A stretch of 41,745 nucleotides of DNA from a virus, in the IMG/VR virus record IMGVR_UViG_3300044618_001043, positions 1-41,745 of that record; one strand, given 5' to 3'. A model generated the notes under the pieces. That model saw only the letters and a list, made by a program, of their open reading frames with translations. It was not told the DNA's origin and searched no databases. Positions 1 to 7,853 of this stretch are shown one piece after another (position 1 is the stretch's first letter; each line of letters begins with the position of its first letter). Made by a program: the position numbers and the translations under genes.

Positions 1-1681
1 GGCCACCCTGCGCCATCGGAGCGGCATTGTATTCGCCAGACGTGACCCTCGGCCAATTGCGCGCCATGAATTGATCAAGCGTCAGATTGCTTGCTGTCGC
101 ATCGCGCTGCATCCTGGCCCAATCCCAGACAACGCCCGGACGGTTGATGTATTCCTGCTGCGCGGCCGGCAACGCTCGCGTTTGTGGCGGGGCGGCTTGA
201 GCCTGCCCGCCACCCTGTGATGCCAGCAGCGCGCCACCCGCAAGAAGAGGCGCAAGATTGCCGCCGAGAAGGCCGCCAATGCCAGAAGACTGGCCGCCGG
301 CAGCCGCCGGCGTCTGCCCTGCAGGAGCGCCAAGACCTAAAGTTTCAAGAATGCCACGCTGTTGTGGCCTAAACTCCATCTGTCTGGTTTGTTCGTTCAG
401 TTGGTAAGTTCCGGGGGCGGGCTTCAATTCAATGAAACCAGTACTCGGATCAGCCTGATACACGCCAGGGCGCCCGTCAGGCATCACGCCAGCAGAACCC
501 GGCGCCGGCGCTAGCGTGCCGTCAGGCTGTTGCACAGGCGTTGCCAGTGGCACTTCACCACTCATATTCTGAACCACAGATTGGGATGGCTTGATAAACC
601 CAGATGCCAAGCCAGACAGAACGCCGGCCGCCGCCGCCTGCTTTGGATCCATCCCGGCAGTCAGGCCAGTGCCAAAGCCCGAGGTGGCCGCCTCAATGCC
701 GCGCTTAATGCCCTCAGTGCCGCCAGCGCCAGGACCAAAGCCAGCAATGTCGCCAGCAAATTCTTTGCCGATAGCGCCAATGCCAGCGCCCAACGCACCA
801 CGCAGAGCACCGCTAAACGGGTTACGGCCTTGAATAGCCGAGGCACCCGAGCCGAGAATAGTGCCGCCCAAAATATTCGAGGCAGTTTCACCCAATCCCA
901 GGCCCAAGCCAGAAGTAATGCCTTGGCCAAGAACATTGCCCAAGCCACTGCCAATTGCGCCACTCAAGGCGCCCTGCATTAGATTGCCGCCAGTCAGTGC
1001 AGACGAGCCGGCGCCAAGAAGAGCACCGCCGAGGGCGGGCGCAATATATGGCACCAAGCCAGCCATGGCAGTGCCCCCGAAAAGGCCGCCTGCGATACTC
1101 GTGCCGATCGCCGTGCCAATGCCTGGGGCGACAATGCTTAAGACAATCGGCGCAGCTGCCGCGAGGACTGGGCCAAGACTAGATCCTAGACCAAAATTCT
1201 TTTTCTTCCAGAACGGCTTGTATTCGCGCAGGCCAGTTTGGGGATTGATTGTGCCAGAGCCACCAGCTCGGCGCAGCATTTCCGCCTCTTGGGGGTTTAT
1301 GTGCGCTAGGATTGTATCGCCGCCACGCCCGGCAGCCTGCACACGCCGCGCCGCGACAGTCAGGCCACCACGGGCATAGCCCTGCTCTTGCAGGCGATCC
1401 TGCAGGCCATACAGCGCAACCAAAAGCGAAATGATGTAAATCGGATCAAACTGAGGCGGCAGCGTATTCTCGTCGATTTCTTCGTCTTCAATCGCCGCCT
1501 GACGAACCTCGCCATACTTGTCGGGGTTCTGGATCACAAACTCCAAGAGGGCGATGATTTCATCCAGATCCTCTGGAGTGACGGGCATATTGATGACCGC
1601 CTGCTCCATGGCGTCGATCGCCTGAGAGAAGCTTGGGTCAGACTGAGCTACCTGCATAATTTGATCGCGGATCATCGCCAT
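1..1681 (-). CDS. Large glycine-rich virion protein, C-terminus beyond left edge
   Basis: An open frame of 560 codons runs from ATG at 1681 to the window edge without a stop, so the gene is partial. GGAG lies about seven bases before the ATG, and the start is five bases after the upstream stop. Residues 1-100 are acidic and helical. YARGG follows at 102-106, then a segment ending INPQEAEMLRRAGGSG (128-143). Residues 165-365 are a long Gly/Ala-rich hydrophobic stretch that could cross or disturb membranes. Near the visible end is WDWARMQRDATASNLTLDQF followed by MARNW (519-543). Both motifs recur in the ADP-ribosyltransferase-like protein at 23910-27020. Its place after the gp10-like hub and its composition suggest an internal or ejected virion protein; function unknown. 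Confidence 0.85.
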   Translation of the reverse strand, partial: MAMIRDQIMQVAQSDPSFSQAIDAMEQAVINMPVTPEDLDEIIALLEFVIQNPDKYGEVRQAAIEDEEIDENTLPPQFDPIYIISLLVALYGLQDRLQEQGYARGGLTVAARRVQAAGRGGDTILAHINPQEAEMLRRAGGSGTINPQTGLREYKPFWKKKNFGLGSSLGPVLAAAAPIVLSIVAPGIGTAIGTSIAGGLFGGTAMAGLVPYIAPALGGALLGAGSSALTGGNLMQGALSGAIGSGLGNVLGQGITSGLGLGLGETASNILGGTILGSGASAIQGRNPFSGALRGALGAGIGAIGKEFAGDIAGFGPGAGGTEGIKRGIEAATSGFGTGLTAGMDPKQAAAAGVLSGLASGFIKPSQSVVQNMSGEVPLATPVQQPDGTLAPAPGSAGVMPDGRPGVYQADPSTGFIELKPAPGTYQLNEQTRQMEFRPQQRGILETLGLGAPAGQTPAAAGGQSSGIGGLLGGNLAPLLAGGALLASQGGGQAQAAPPQTRALPAAQQEYINRPGVVWDWARMQRDATASNLTLDQFMARNWPRVTSGEYNAAPMAQGG

Positions 1682-1685
1682 ATCG

Positions 1686-1919
1686 CTACTCCAAAGCCTG
1701 ACAAAAACGCTCAGCCCATTCCCGCCAATTATCGAAATAATATGGGATTGGGAAATTTTCTTTGAGCGTCATATTGTTAAGAAACTGCATGGCCCAATTC
1801 TGCCACTGATCCTCAATGTCCAGACGCCCAAAGGTGCCATAAGGATCAAGGTCCAAGGCAATCTGATCTGCCCAATCCCGCAACCCAAGCCCAGTAGGGA
1901 GAGTAACGCGAATGCTCAT
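1686..1919 (-). CDS. Small conserved phage protein next to tail hub
   Basis: A 77-residue acidic, Trp-rich protein (DWADQIALDLDPYGTFGRL, WREWAERF near the end). The ATG overlaps the stop of the gp10-like gene by four bases (ATGA), so it is probably translationally coupled. It ends five bases before the large virion gene. No domain is recognised. The length and position fit a small tail-neck accessory or chaperone, but that is context only. Confidence 0.75.
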   Translation of the reverse strand: MSIRVTLPTGLGLRDWADQIALDLDPYGTFGRLDIEDQWQNWAMQFLNNMTLKENFPIPYYFDNWREWAERFCQALE

Positions 1920-3760
1920 CCCAGTACCGTCCTGTCGCCCACAGACATATGGCCAATGATCTGGCCCATCTGATAATCGCCATAGACTTCATTGCTTTCA
2001 AATCGCACCCGTAATTCACGGCGCTGCTCCTTGAGCATGACAATCTGTTCATGTGGCGTGGATGGGTTCTCAGGGAACGTGAAGATTGTGCTGTAAACCT
2101 CTGGAGCCCTTGCATTAGCTCGGCCAGTAACTTGCACAGTCATCGCGCCGCGCTGCACAAAGTCAGGCTCAATCGTCGTGATCCGCAGATACTCGTTCTG
2201 GCCCTGAACCAACTGCGACAAGTCGGCAGTCTCAAAGTATGACTGGATGGGGAAGATGTTCGGCCCATCATACTCGTCAGTCAGCTGCTCCTGCACCCAA
2301 ACCTTGTAGCCGTCCACATTCTGAGTGACGCCCGTCAGAACAGGCGCCGCAAAGGAGTTTGCAAACTGGCCGGCAGAACGCCCGCCATTCGGCAACTCAG
2401 TGTCGTACCAAGTGTTTTCGCGGGCATTGTAGATGACGGCATGCGTGCATTCGGTGGCATCGCCACGCGGGTAGCACCACCAAATCTCGCCATACCGAGG
2501 CACCTTAAAGGCAAAGACCTTATTCTGCTGTGATTTGTTAAGACCGTCAAAGAAGTAATTGATATTCATATTGTTTGGCACTTCACGCACCACGCCATTG
2601 AACATCATGAAACGGTCAACGCCACACCAGAAAAACACGCCGTCATAGTCAATGACGCAGGTGGGAGACAAAATAGACGTGTCAGTCGCGACAACGTCAA
2701 ACTGGAAGACGGAAGCGCCACCCGTGAAGGTGGCGCGGATGACCGCATCAAATGCCCAGAAGATGCCCGCAGGGGCACTCCCAGAGCCAGCACGCAAGGG
2801 AAGGCCCTTGATGATCTTCTGGCCCCACACGCGCGCCAATCCGGCACCTGCAGCCGTATCGCGAAGCTCTGTCGGCTCCCCAGGCTTGGACCACCCAATG
2901 ATCCCATCAGTGCCGTAGTAAAACAAATACGGGTGCAGGGAGACAATTCCGCCAGTGGCATTTGCATCGGCCGGCAGCGAAATGGACTTCAGCTTATTCG
3001 TCCCCAAAACATCGCCATAGAAAATCTGGCCACCCTGGTCATTGCAGATGCAACTCAAATTCGGGGCGGCATGCGCAAGGATGTAGTTTTGGTTTGAAGA
3101 CGATTCATACTGATAGTCAAACATCCAGGCATTGTCGGCGCTTGCCGTGTAGGCAAATGACCCGCCGGCCATGTCAGTGTGCGTCTCTGTGATGGTGGTG
3201 GTCGTGACCGCCACTTGGTAGCTATTGGGATCCGACCCAGCCGCAGCCGCCGCACTGATCGTGATGATTGGGCCGACGGCCGCCGCCGTGTATTCCGGCA
3301 CAGACGTGTGGGCATTGATGTTGGCCGCAACTGCAGTCGCCGTGGTCGATAAGTTCGTCGTGAAGGCGACAGACCCAGACATGATGTTGACGCCGTCAAC
3401 CGTGATCATATCAACAGACCCAGCAGCGCCGCCAGTCAATGTCACCGTCGCAGTCGCGGCCACATTGATAGGCGTCCTGTCAGTCACAACCGAGCTGTTG
3501 AAGCTCGCATCAATCGTGAACCGCTCAAGGTAATTCTCACTGCCAGAATGGCAGTAAACAAACCCATTCTGGGTGAATGTAGAAAAGCCGCGGCTGATTT
3601 CGCTTAGATATTTTTGAACAGAACGATAGCCGCCAATCTTGCGAGGCAAGCCGCGCTGCCACCGCACCCACTGGCCGTCAATATAATTGTCGCCCTCAAA
3701 GCGCGTACCGTCACGCTTAATGCCCGCCGCAGACTTGAGGACGACAGTCGTTGCCTTCAT
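1916..3760 (-). CDS. P22 gp10-like tail hub / packaged-DNA stabilisation protein
   Basis: A 614-residue protein. The frame is open further upstream, but ATG at 3760 (MKATTVVLKSAAGIKRDGTR) overlaps the preceding stop as ATGA and starts the conserved N-terminus, so I use it. The opening (GIKRDGTRFEGDNYIDGQWVRW, continuing with a KIGGYR-type motif) and the beta-rich body (FYYGTDGIIGWSKPGEP, MMFNGVVREVPNNM) match phage gp10-type stabilisation/tail-hub proteins of P22-like podoviruses. Residues about 90-190 form a Thr/Ala/Ser-rich insertion that looks like an extra beta-sandwich. In that family gp10 follows gp4 and closes the portal channel below the neck. Neighbours (adaptor, fibre-like, gp4) support this; identification is by motif and context. 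Confidence 0.7.
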   Translation of the reverse strand: MKATTVVLKSAAGIKRDGTRFEGDNYIDGQWVRWQRGLPRKIGGYRSVQKYLSEISRGFSTFTQNGFVYCHSGSENYLERFTIDASFNSSVVTDRTPINVAATATVTLTGGAAGSVDMITVDGVNIMSGSVAFTTNLSTTATAVAANINAHTSVPEYTAAAVGPIITISAAAAAGSDPNSYQVAVTTTTITETHTDMAGGSFAYTASADNAWMFDYQYESSSNQNYILAHAAPNLSCICNDQGGQIFYGDVLGTNKLKSISLPADANATGGIVSLHPYLFYYGTDGIIGWSKPGEPTELRDTAAGAGLARVWGQKIIKGLPLRAGSGSAPAGIFWAFDAVIRATFTGGASVFQFDVVATDTSILSPTCVIDYDGVFFWCGVDRFMMFNGVVREVPNNMNINYFFDGLNKSQQNKVFAFKVPRYGEIWWCYPRGDATECTHAVIYNARENTWYDTELPNGGRSAGQFANSFAAPVLTGVTQNVDGYKVWVQEQLTDEYDGPNIFPIQSYFETADLSQLVQGQNEYLRITTIEPDFVQRGAMTVQVTGRANARAPEVYSTIFTFPENPSTPHEQIVMLKEQRRELRVRFESNEVYGDYQMGQIIGHMSVGDRTVLG

Positions 3761-4962
3761 CAGAACGTGCCGCCATTGATATTGCCGGCCTGGGCAACGC
3801 CCAAGGCAGCCCAAGCCGCCGCCTGATCCACCGCAGTAAATAGAGCAATCCCAGTCGAAGTGCCGCCCAAGTTAATCCGCGCGCCACTTGCCGTGGTGGC
3901 ATTCGTTCCGCCTTGGGCAATTGTAATAGGGAAAGACACGCCGGCAGTGTCGGCCTCAAGAACGTCAGTTCCATCGCAATAGAGGATAGAGCGAGAGCCC
4001 TGGGCAATGTTGACGCTAGAGCCGCCGCCAGATGGCGCAATCGTCAACGTAAACGCGCCAGTCGTCTGGTTATCGACCCAATACTGCTGAATGGTCGCCG
4101 GAACGACGACAATCCGATTGCCAGTCAACACGCCAGCAAATCGGTACGCAATACGATTGAGCTCAGACCCTGTCAGCGTGTAGGTGCCAGTTCCGGCAAC
4201 ACTAATGACAGTATAGTCAAACGCGAAAGTCGCAGATTGCCCAAATCCAATGGTGTGGAAGTTGGTGCCATCCGAAACAATGATGGCCGACTCATCCGGC
4301 TGGAAACTGAGCGTCGCAGACCCATCAATCGTGACAATACCCGGCGGCGTCGCCACAATGGCGCCAGTGCCTGAATTGCGCAGGTAGAGGAACCAATTAT
4401 TGCCCACCACTGCAGGATCCGGCAGCGTAAACACCCCAGCCGCGCCAGTCCAATTGTACATGAGGGCGCGGTCAGCAGTTCCAGACGTGTAGTTGCTGTT
4501 GAACGTCGTGACCGGGACAGACTGGCTGAGAAGAGTGCCAACCGCGACAATCCCATTGCCGGCTAAGGCAGAGGCATTCGCGACACTCGCCGCCGCGCCA
4601 TACTGCAAGGACCGCCAAGTGCCGGCCGCCGTCGTGTTGCTGGCAACATAAACCTGCCACAACTCGCCGCCCGCAATCGTGACAACTTGCGTGCCGACGG
4701 CATTCTTGACAGTGAACGTGCTCCCGCCGCGGTTATTGAAGAGGATCGTATTGCCAGTGCCAGTCTTGTTGGCATCCGGCAGGATGATGCTCAGGCCGGA
4801 AGATGCCGGCGTGACATCAATAATCCTGGTCGCCAGATTGGTATTGGTGGAAGTCTCTTCCGGCCAGCTGAGCGTCACATCAGCAGAAAGCGCGATTGAG
4901 CTGTAGCTGATTTCACTCGGGTAGATATTAGCGCCGCCAAAAACGTCGGTGTAGATAGTCAT
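3760..4962 (-). CDS. Fibre-like structural protein (tail or neck)
   Basis: A 400-residue beta-rich, Ser/Thr/Gly-rich protein with no Cys cluster or enzymatic motif. It begins MTIYTDVFGGANIYPSEISY, carries tandem short beta elements (GTGTYTLTGSELNRIAYRF), and has the fibre-type phrase ITIAQGGTNATTASGARINL near residue 355. It ends INGGTF, and the 998-residue fibre ends IDGGTF, so the two share a terminal tag. The ATG overlaps the adaptor gene's stop, and its own stop overlaps the gp10 start. Probably an appendage of the tail hub; no receptor-binding domain is recognised. Confidence 0.7.
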   Translation of the reverse strand: MTIYTDVFGGANIYPSEISYSSIALSADVTLSWPEETSTNTNLATRIIDVTPASSGLSIILPDANKTGTGNTILFNNRGGSTFTVKNAVGTQVVTIAGGELWQVYVASNTTAAGTWRSLQYGAAASVANASALAGNGIVAVGTLLSQSVPVTTFNSNYTSGTADRALMYNWTGAAGVFTLPDPAVVGNNWFLYLRNSGTGAIVATPPGIVTIDGSATLSFQPDESAIIVSDGTNFHTIGFGQSATFAFDYTVISVAGTGTYTLTGSELNRIAYRFAGVLTGNRIVVVPATIQQYWVDNQTTGAFTLTIAPSGGGSSVNIAQGSRSILYCDGTDVLEADTAGVSFPITIAQGGTNATTASGARINLGGTSTGIALFTAVDQAAAWAALGVAQAGNINGGTF

Positions 4963-5594
4963 CAGGCTTCACTCCTGTTGGCGCTGCGATCCATGATGCG
5001 CTTCAGATCCTCGCCGCTAATGGCCTGAGCCGCCCTGTCATACAAAGCCTGCCAAGTCTGCATGCGCTCGTCGCTCTTCAAGAATGGCGTCGCCTCCAAC
5101 AGCGCCGCATAGAGCAACAAATCAGGCGCATATTCCGTCAGCCAATTCGTCTGCAACTCTTCACCCAACAGCGCAGGCTGCTCGTAATATAAAATCTCCA
5201 GAGTGCTGTCCGCGTCAGGCGTCGGCGCAATCAGCCAGTGCTGGAAGTCATAGTCGGCATAAAACTGCGGGGTGCCAGTTTGGGCCTCATTCGGCCAATA
5301 GTTGCGGCAATACTCGTAAGACCGGGCAAAAATTGGCGCACCATTAAGCGTCATGCTGACAGTGTCGCGCCACCGATCTGGCTTCAAGTAGACCGCAACG
5401 CCAATCTGAAGCGGCGTCTGCACGGCACGAATAAAGCCCTCAATCTTCAGCTCGCGCGCAATCCGGCGCTCGCCCAATGTGATAAGGCGAGGCAACTGGT
5501 CGTAGACAATCTGGTCGCTTTCCTGCGTAAAGCCACGCTCAAGATAACGTCGCAGATCGACCAGCAAACTGTCGTAGGTCATTACATACGCCAT
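4962..5594 (-). CDS. Phage adaptor protein (gp6-like head-tail connector)
   Basis: A 210-residue mostly helical protein. TYDSLLVDLRRYLERGF at the start, LPRLITLGERRIARELKIEG, then YYEQPALL and NWLTEYAPDLLLYAALLEA match the phage adaptor family that forms a ring below the portal. Residues about 80-140 form a beta insert (RWRDTVSMTLNG, PQFYADYDFQHW) typical of these proteins in podovirus-like genomes. It is the first gene after a 106-bp gap holding a possible promoter, and its stop overlaps the next ATG. The partner is inferred to be the portal or gp4 ring. Confidence 0.75.
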   Translation of the reverse strand: MAYVMTYDSLLVDLRRYLERGFTQESDQIVYDQLPRLITLGERRIARELKIEGFIRAVQTPLQIGVAVYLKPDRWRDTVSMTLNGAPIFARSYEYCRNYWPNEAQTGTPQFYADYDFQHWLIAPTPDADSTLEILYYEQPALLGEELQTNWLTEYAPDLLLYAALLEATPFLKSDERMQTWQALYDRAAQAISGEDLKRIMDRSANRSEA

Positions 5595-5648
5595 GCTGAC
5601 TCCGCCGGATTTACTCTCCGCAGCTGCTTCAGCTTGCGCCGTTTTTCA

Positions 5649-5678
5649 AATATAGCCCCTGCCTCATAGCTAAGGCAA
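5649..5678 (-). promoter_or_regulatory. Possible sigma70-type promoter before adaptor gene
   Basis: On the minus strand, TTGCCT (5673-5678) is 18 bases from TATATT (5649-5654). It lies in the 106-bp gap between the endolysin stop and the adaptor start. The spacer and -35 region hold an imperfect hairpin (CCTTGCCT pairing with AGGCAGGG around an 8-base loop) that may instead terminate lysis-gene transcripts. No other gene is seen in the gap. The -35 match is weak. Confidence 0.35.
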
Positions 5679-5700
5679 GGCAATTTACTGCCGAGAATAT

Positions 5701-6240
5701 TCAGGCCCCCGCAGACAATTTGAGGGCCTCTTCCCGCACTTCAGCAACGCGCCGGGTCCAACCCCGGCCGAAAGTAGCGAAGGTGTCCAGGCTCTCCAAG
5801 TAATGCTGGCGAAACGCCTGGAAGGCCTCAATTGCGCTTTTATGGCCAAGGATCCCAACCCAGGCCTTTATCTGCTTCAGGCTGTTGGGCCCAATCGCGC
5901 CATCCGTAACCGCCCCACAAAGGCTCTGGAGGGCCTTGGCAGCCCGGCCTGGGCCGCTGTTCACCGCAAAGTCAAAAGCGCATGCCGCAAGCCCAGGCGA
6001 GATCTCGGCAAGCTCATCGCCCCGGATCTTGGCCCAATATCCCTTGCGGTAGATGGCCTCCAAGTGGTCATCTGGGATGTTGCGCAATTCATCTTTGCTT
6101 GCCGGCCGCCCGAGCCAGTCGGAATACGTCTGGAGCGTCACGCCCTTCATAGTCGCGCCGCCGGGATCATCCTTGTGGTCGCTCCAAAGCCCCTCGTGCT
6201 TCAGAACAGACTTGAGAACCTTGGGAAACAATTCGCTCAT
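5701..6240 (-). CDS. Endolysin, GH108 N-acetylmuramidase
   Basis: A 179-residue peptidoglycan hydrolase. HEGLWSDHKDDPGGATMKGV (15-34) is the family-108 signature, with E16 the expected catalytic acid and the DPGGAT loop following. The C-terminal half (CAFDFAVNSGPGRAAKALQ, GAVTDGAIGPNSLKQI) matches the companion peptidoglycan-binding domain. There is no signal peptide, so export would depend on the holin encoded just upstream. The ATG overlaps the holin stop by four bases, giving a holin-endolysin pair. The length is normal for the family. Confidence 0.9.
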   Translation of the reverse strand: MSELFPKVLKSVLKHEGLWSDHKDDPGGATMKGVTLQTYSDWLGRPASKDELRNIPDDHLEAIYRKGYWAKIRGDELAEISPGLAACAFDFAVNSGPGRAAKALQSLCGAVTDGAIGPNSLKQIKAWVGILGHKSAIEAFQAFRQHYLESLDTFATFGRGWTRRVAEVREEALKLSAGA

Positions 6241-6755
6241 CTGCGAGCCATCCTATTCATCGCGTCTGTTTTCTCTTTACTGCCGGCGGAGGAGCCAAAA
6301 TAGTATGCCATAATGCCACCCCAGGCCGTCCCCAAAGTGCCAAGCATCACCAACATGGCCTCAGACCCGCCGTGCGTTGGAAGGCCATTGATCAACATAT
6401 AAAACAGCACCCCAAAATAGCCACCCGTAACCAACCCGGCTAGGACACGCGGGGTCCAGTCCTTGGCGGCCACTTCCCGGTTCCGTGCGCTGTCGCGGTC
6501 AGCATTAGCAATCCGCTCCAGGTCAATATCCAATTCGCGCATCTTCACGGCAAAATCTTGCTCGGCCTGCTTGAGGGCCAGCAGCTGATCTGGGGTGGCC
6601 TTGGCCGCAGCCTCGGCAAGCTCCTGCTCAGTGCCGTCTGGCTTGCCCAGCAGGGCCTCGGAAATCGCCCTGGTGGCCATGCCGGCCAAAGGCCCCCCAA
6701 CGGCGCTGGCGATGCTGGGCGCAACCGTGCGCACGAGGTTGAGAAGGTTGTCCAT
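6237..6755 (-). CDS. Holin of the three-TM / gene-transfer-agent release type
   Basis: A 172-residue membrane protein with a weakly hydrophobic N-terminal segment (about 8-30), a charged helical middle rich in Lys/Glu/Arg (40-100), then two clear membrane helices at about 103-123 and 132-154 and a charged tail. This layout, with KDWTPRVLAGLV before the first helix, is that of GTA-type 3TM holins common in alphaproteobacterial phages. It is placed directly before the endolysin with an ATGA overlap. Expected to permeabilise the inner membrane to release endolysin. Confidence 0.8.
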   Translation of the reverse strand: MDNLLNLVRTVAPSIASAVGGPLAGMATRAISEALLGKPDGTEQELAEAAAKATPDQLLALKQAEQDFAVKMRELDIDLERIANADRDSARNREVAAKDWTPRVLAGLVTGGYFGVLFYMLINGLPTHGGSEAMLVMLGTLGTAWGGIMAYYFGSSAGSKEKTDAMNRMARR

Positions 6756-6756
6756 G

Positions 6757-7221
6757 TCACTTCTCCAACATAAAGGTCAGGTTCTGATGCCGAGGGTAGG
6801 TGACAGTGCGCTCACCCTCCGGGCATTTGTATTTGATGGTGGCCAAGAGCGTCGCCCGGCCTGGGGCGATAGTCTCCTTGTCTGAGATGTTCAGCAGGTA
6901 GGTGAACGTGTCTATCTCTGGGCCTGCGGGGCCGGTAAACCGCGTCATGCTCGGCGCGGCTTGGTGGATTACGCCAGCGCCGTCGCGAATGGTCACCTCA
7001 AAGTTTTCCACAGAACAGTCGTCGCGCTTTTTGATCCGCGCCACTGTTACCGTAACGGGATGCCCAATTTTTGCCGGTTCAATCCTAAAATGCTCTGGCG
7101 CCCAGGCAATGATTTCATTCTTGAACCACCCAAACTTCTCTCCAGCCGTGTAGCCTCCCACGGCCAGCGCAAAACTAGCCGTGAGGAATTGAACGACAGG
7201 AGTAAGTTTGGGCAACTCCAT
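6757..7221 (-). CDS. Membrane-anchored protein in lysis cluster
   Basis: A 154-residue protein with one N-terminal hydrophobic segment (about 8-25) acting as an anchor, then a beta-rich domain rich in Thr/Val (HPVTVTVARIKKRDDCSVEN, GRATLLATIKYKCPEGERTV) with two Cys that could pair in the periplasm. It ends one base before the holin start region, so it is part of the lysis operon. Candidates are a spanin-like or envelope-anchored accessory, but I see no lipobox and no coiled coil of classic spanins. Function unknown. Confidence 0.7.
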   Translation of the reverse strand: MELPKLTPVVQFLTASFALAVGGYTAGEKFGWFKNEIIAWAPEHFRIEPAKIGHPVTVTVARIKKRDDCSVENFEVTIRDGAGVIHQAAPSMTRFTGPAGPEIDTFTYLLNISDKETIAPGRATLLATIKYKCPEGERTVTYPRHQNLTFMLEK

Positions 7222-7244
7222 TGGGCACTACCAATGCTGACGCA

Positions 7245-7553
7245 TCAGATCACCGTTGGGCCTTCTGATGGTGCGGCAGAGAGAGCAGAGGCTGCTGTAG
7301 CCGCAGCTTGCGCTTCTTGCGCTTCTTGCTCTGCAACAGTCCAGGCATCAATTGCCCATTGGTATGGAGATGGTTCGGTTATTTCTTGATTGCGAACAAT
7401 CCGACCACGTTCATCAGACCATTCTTCTTCACCCCAAGCGCCATACCACTGAACCGCATGGAGGCCAGACGGGGCAGAAGAAACATTAATTTGATGGCCG
7501 ACATCATCGATAGCCATTGTCCCATCTGGGACGATCAGCGTGAATCGCATCAT
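7245..7553 (-). CDS. Small protein after tail fibre, possible fibre chaperone
   Basis: A 102-residue protein (or 101 from the second of two adjacent ATGs; GGAGG is three and six bases upstream, favouring the second). MRFTLIVPDGTMAIDDVG, HAVQWYGAWGEEEW and EPSPYQWAIDAW are conserved in small proteins following fibre genes in many phages. The C-terminus is an Ala/Glu/Gln-rich helix (QEAQEAQAAATAASAL), as in fibre-assembly proteins. The start overlaps the previous stop. Role inferred from position. Confidence 0.7.
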   Translation of the reverse strand: MMRFTLIVPDGTMAIDDVGHQINVSSAPSGLHAVQWYGAWGEEEWSDERGRIVRNQEITEPSPYQWAIDAWTVAEQEAQEAQAAATAASALSAAPSEGPTVI

Positions 7554-7849
7554 ATGCCTCCAATCAATTTTGGGGTGGTTGTAGCGGCAGCAAGCAAAAC
7601 TTGCTGGCTCACCTCATTGGCCTTGACCATTTCGTTGCGAAAACTCTCAACAGCCGCGCCTGTTTGCCGTTGCTGCTGGCTGTTTTCAATAAGCAGCATT
7701 GGAAGCCAAGCTATAGCACACGCCCACTCATCAACTTCTGCGCCAGTATTTGGATTGTGACCGCGAACTTGCGTAAACCAAGCGCAATCAGTTTGCCGAC
7801 AAGGCTGGAAACTATTTAACGGACAATTTGATTTAACTTCAATTTTCAT
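7550..7849 (-). CDS. Cys-containing conserved phage protein
   Basis: A 99-residue protein from ATG at 7849, chosen over an ATG seven codons upstream because MKIEVKSNCPLNSFQPCRQT is the natural N-terminus and the longer frame would overlap the fibre gene. Cys at 9, 17, 22 and 44 (C-x7-C-x4-C-x21-C) could bind a metal or cluster. The C-terminal half is helical and Gln/Ala-rich. It sits between the receptor-type fibre and its presumed chaperone. No function recognised. Confidence 0.7.
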   Translation of the reverse strand: MKIEVKSNCPLNSFQPCRQTDCAWFTQVRGHNPNTGAEVDEWACAIAWLPMLLIENSQQQRQTGAAVESFRNEMVKANEVSQQVLLAAATTTPKLIGGI

Positions 7850-7853
7850 GGCG

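Noticed and set aside
3761-3814. Upstream extension of the gp10-like gene to ATG at 3814
   Set aside because: The extra 18 residues are unlike the family and would overlap the preceding gene by 55 bases; the ATGA start at 3760 fits.
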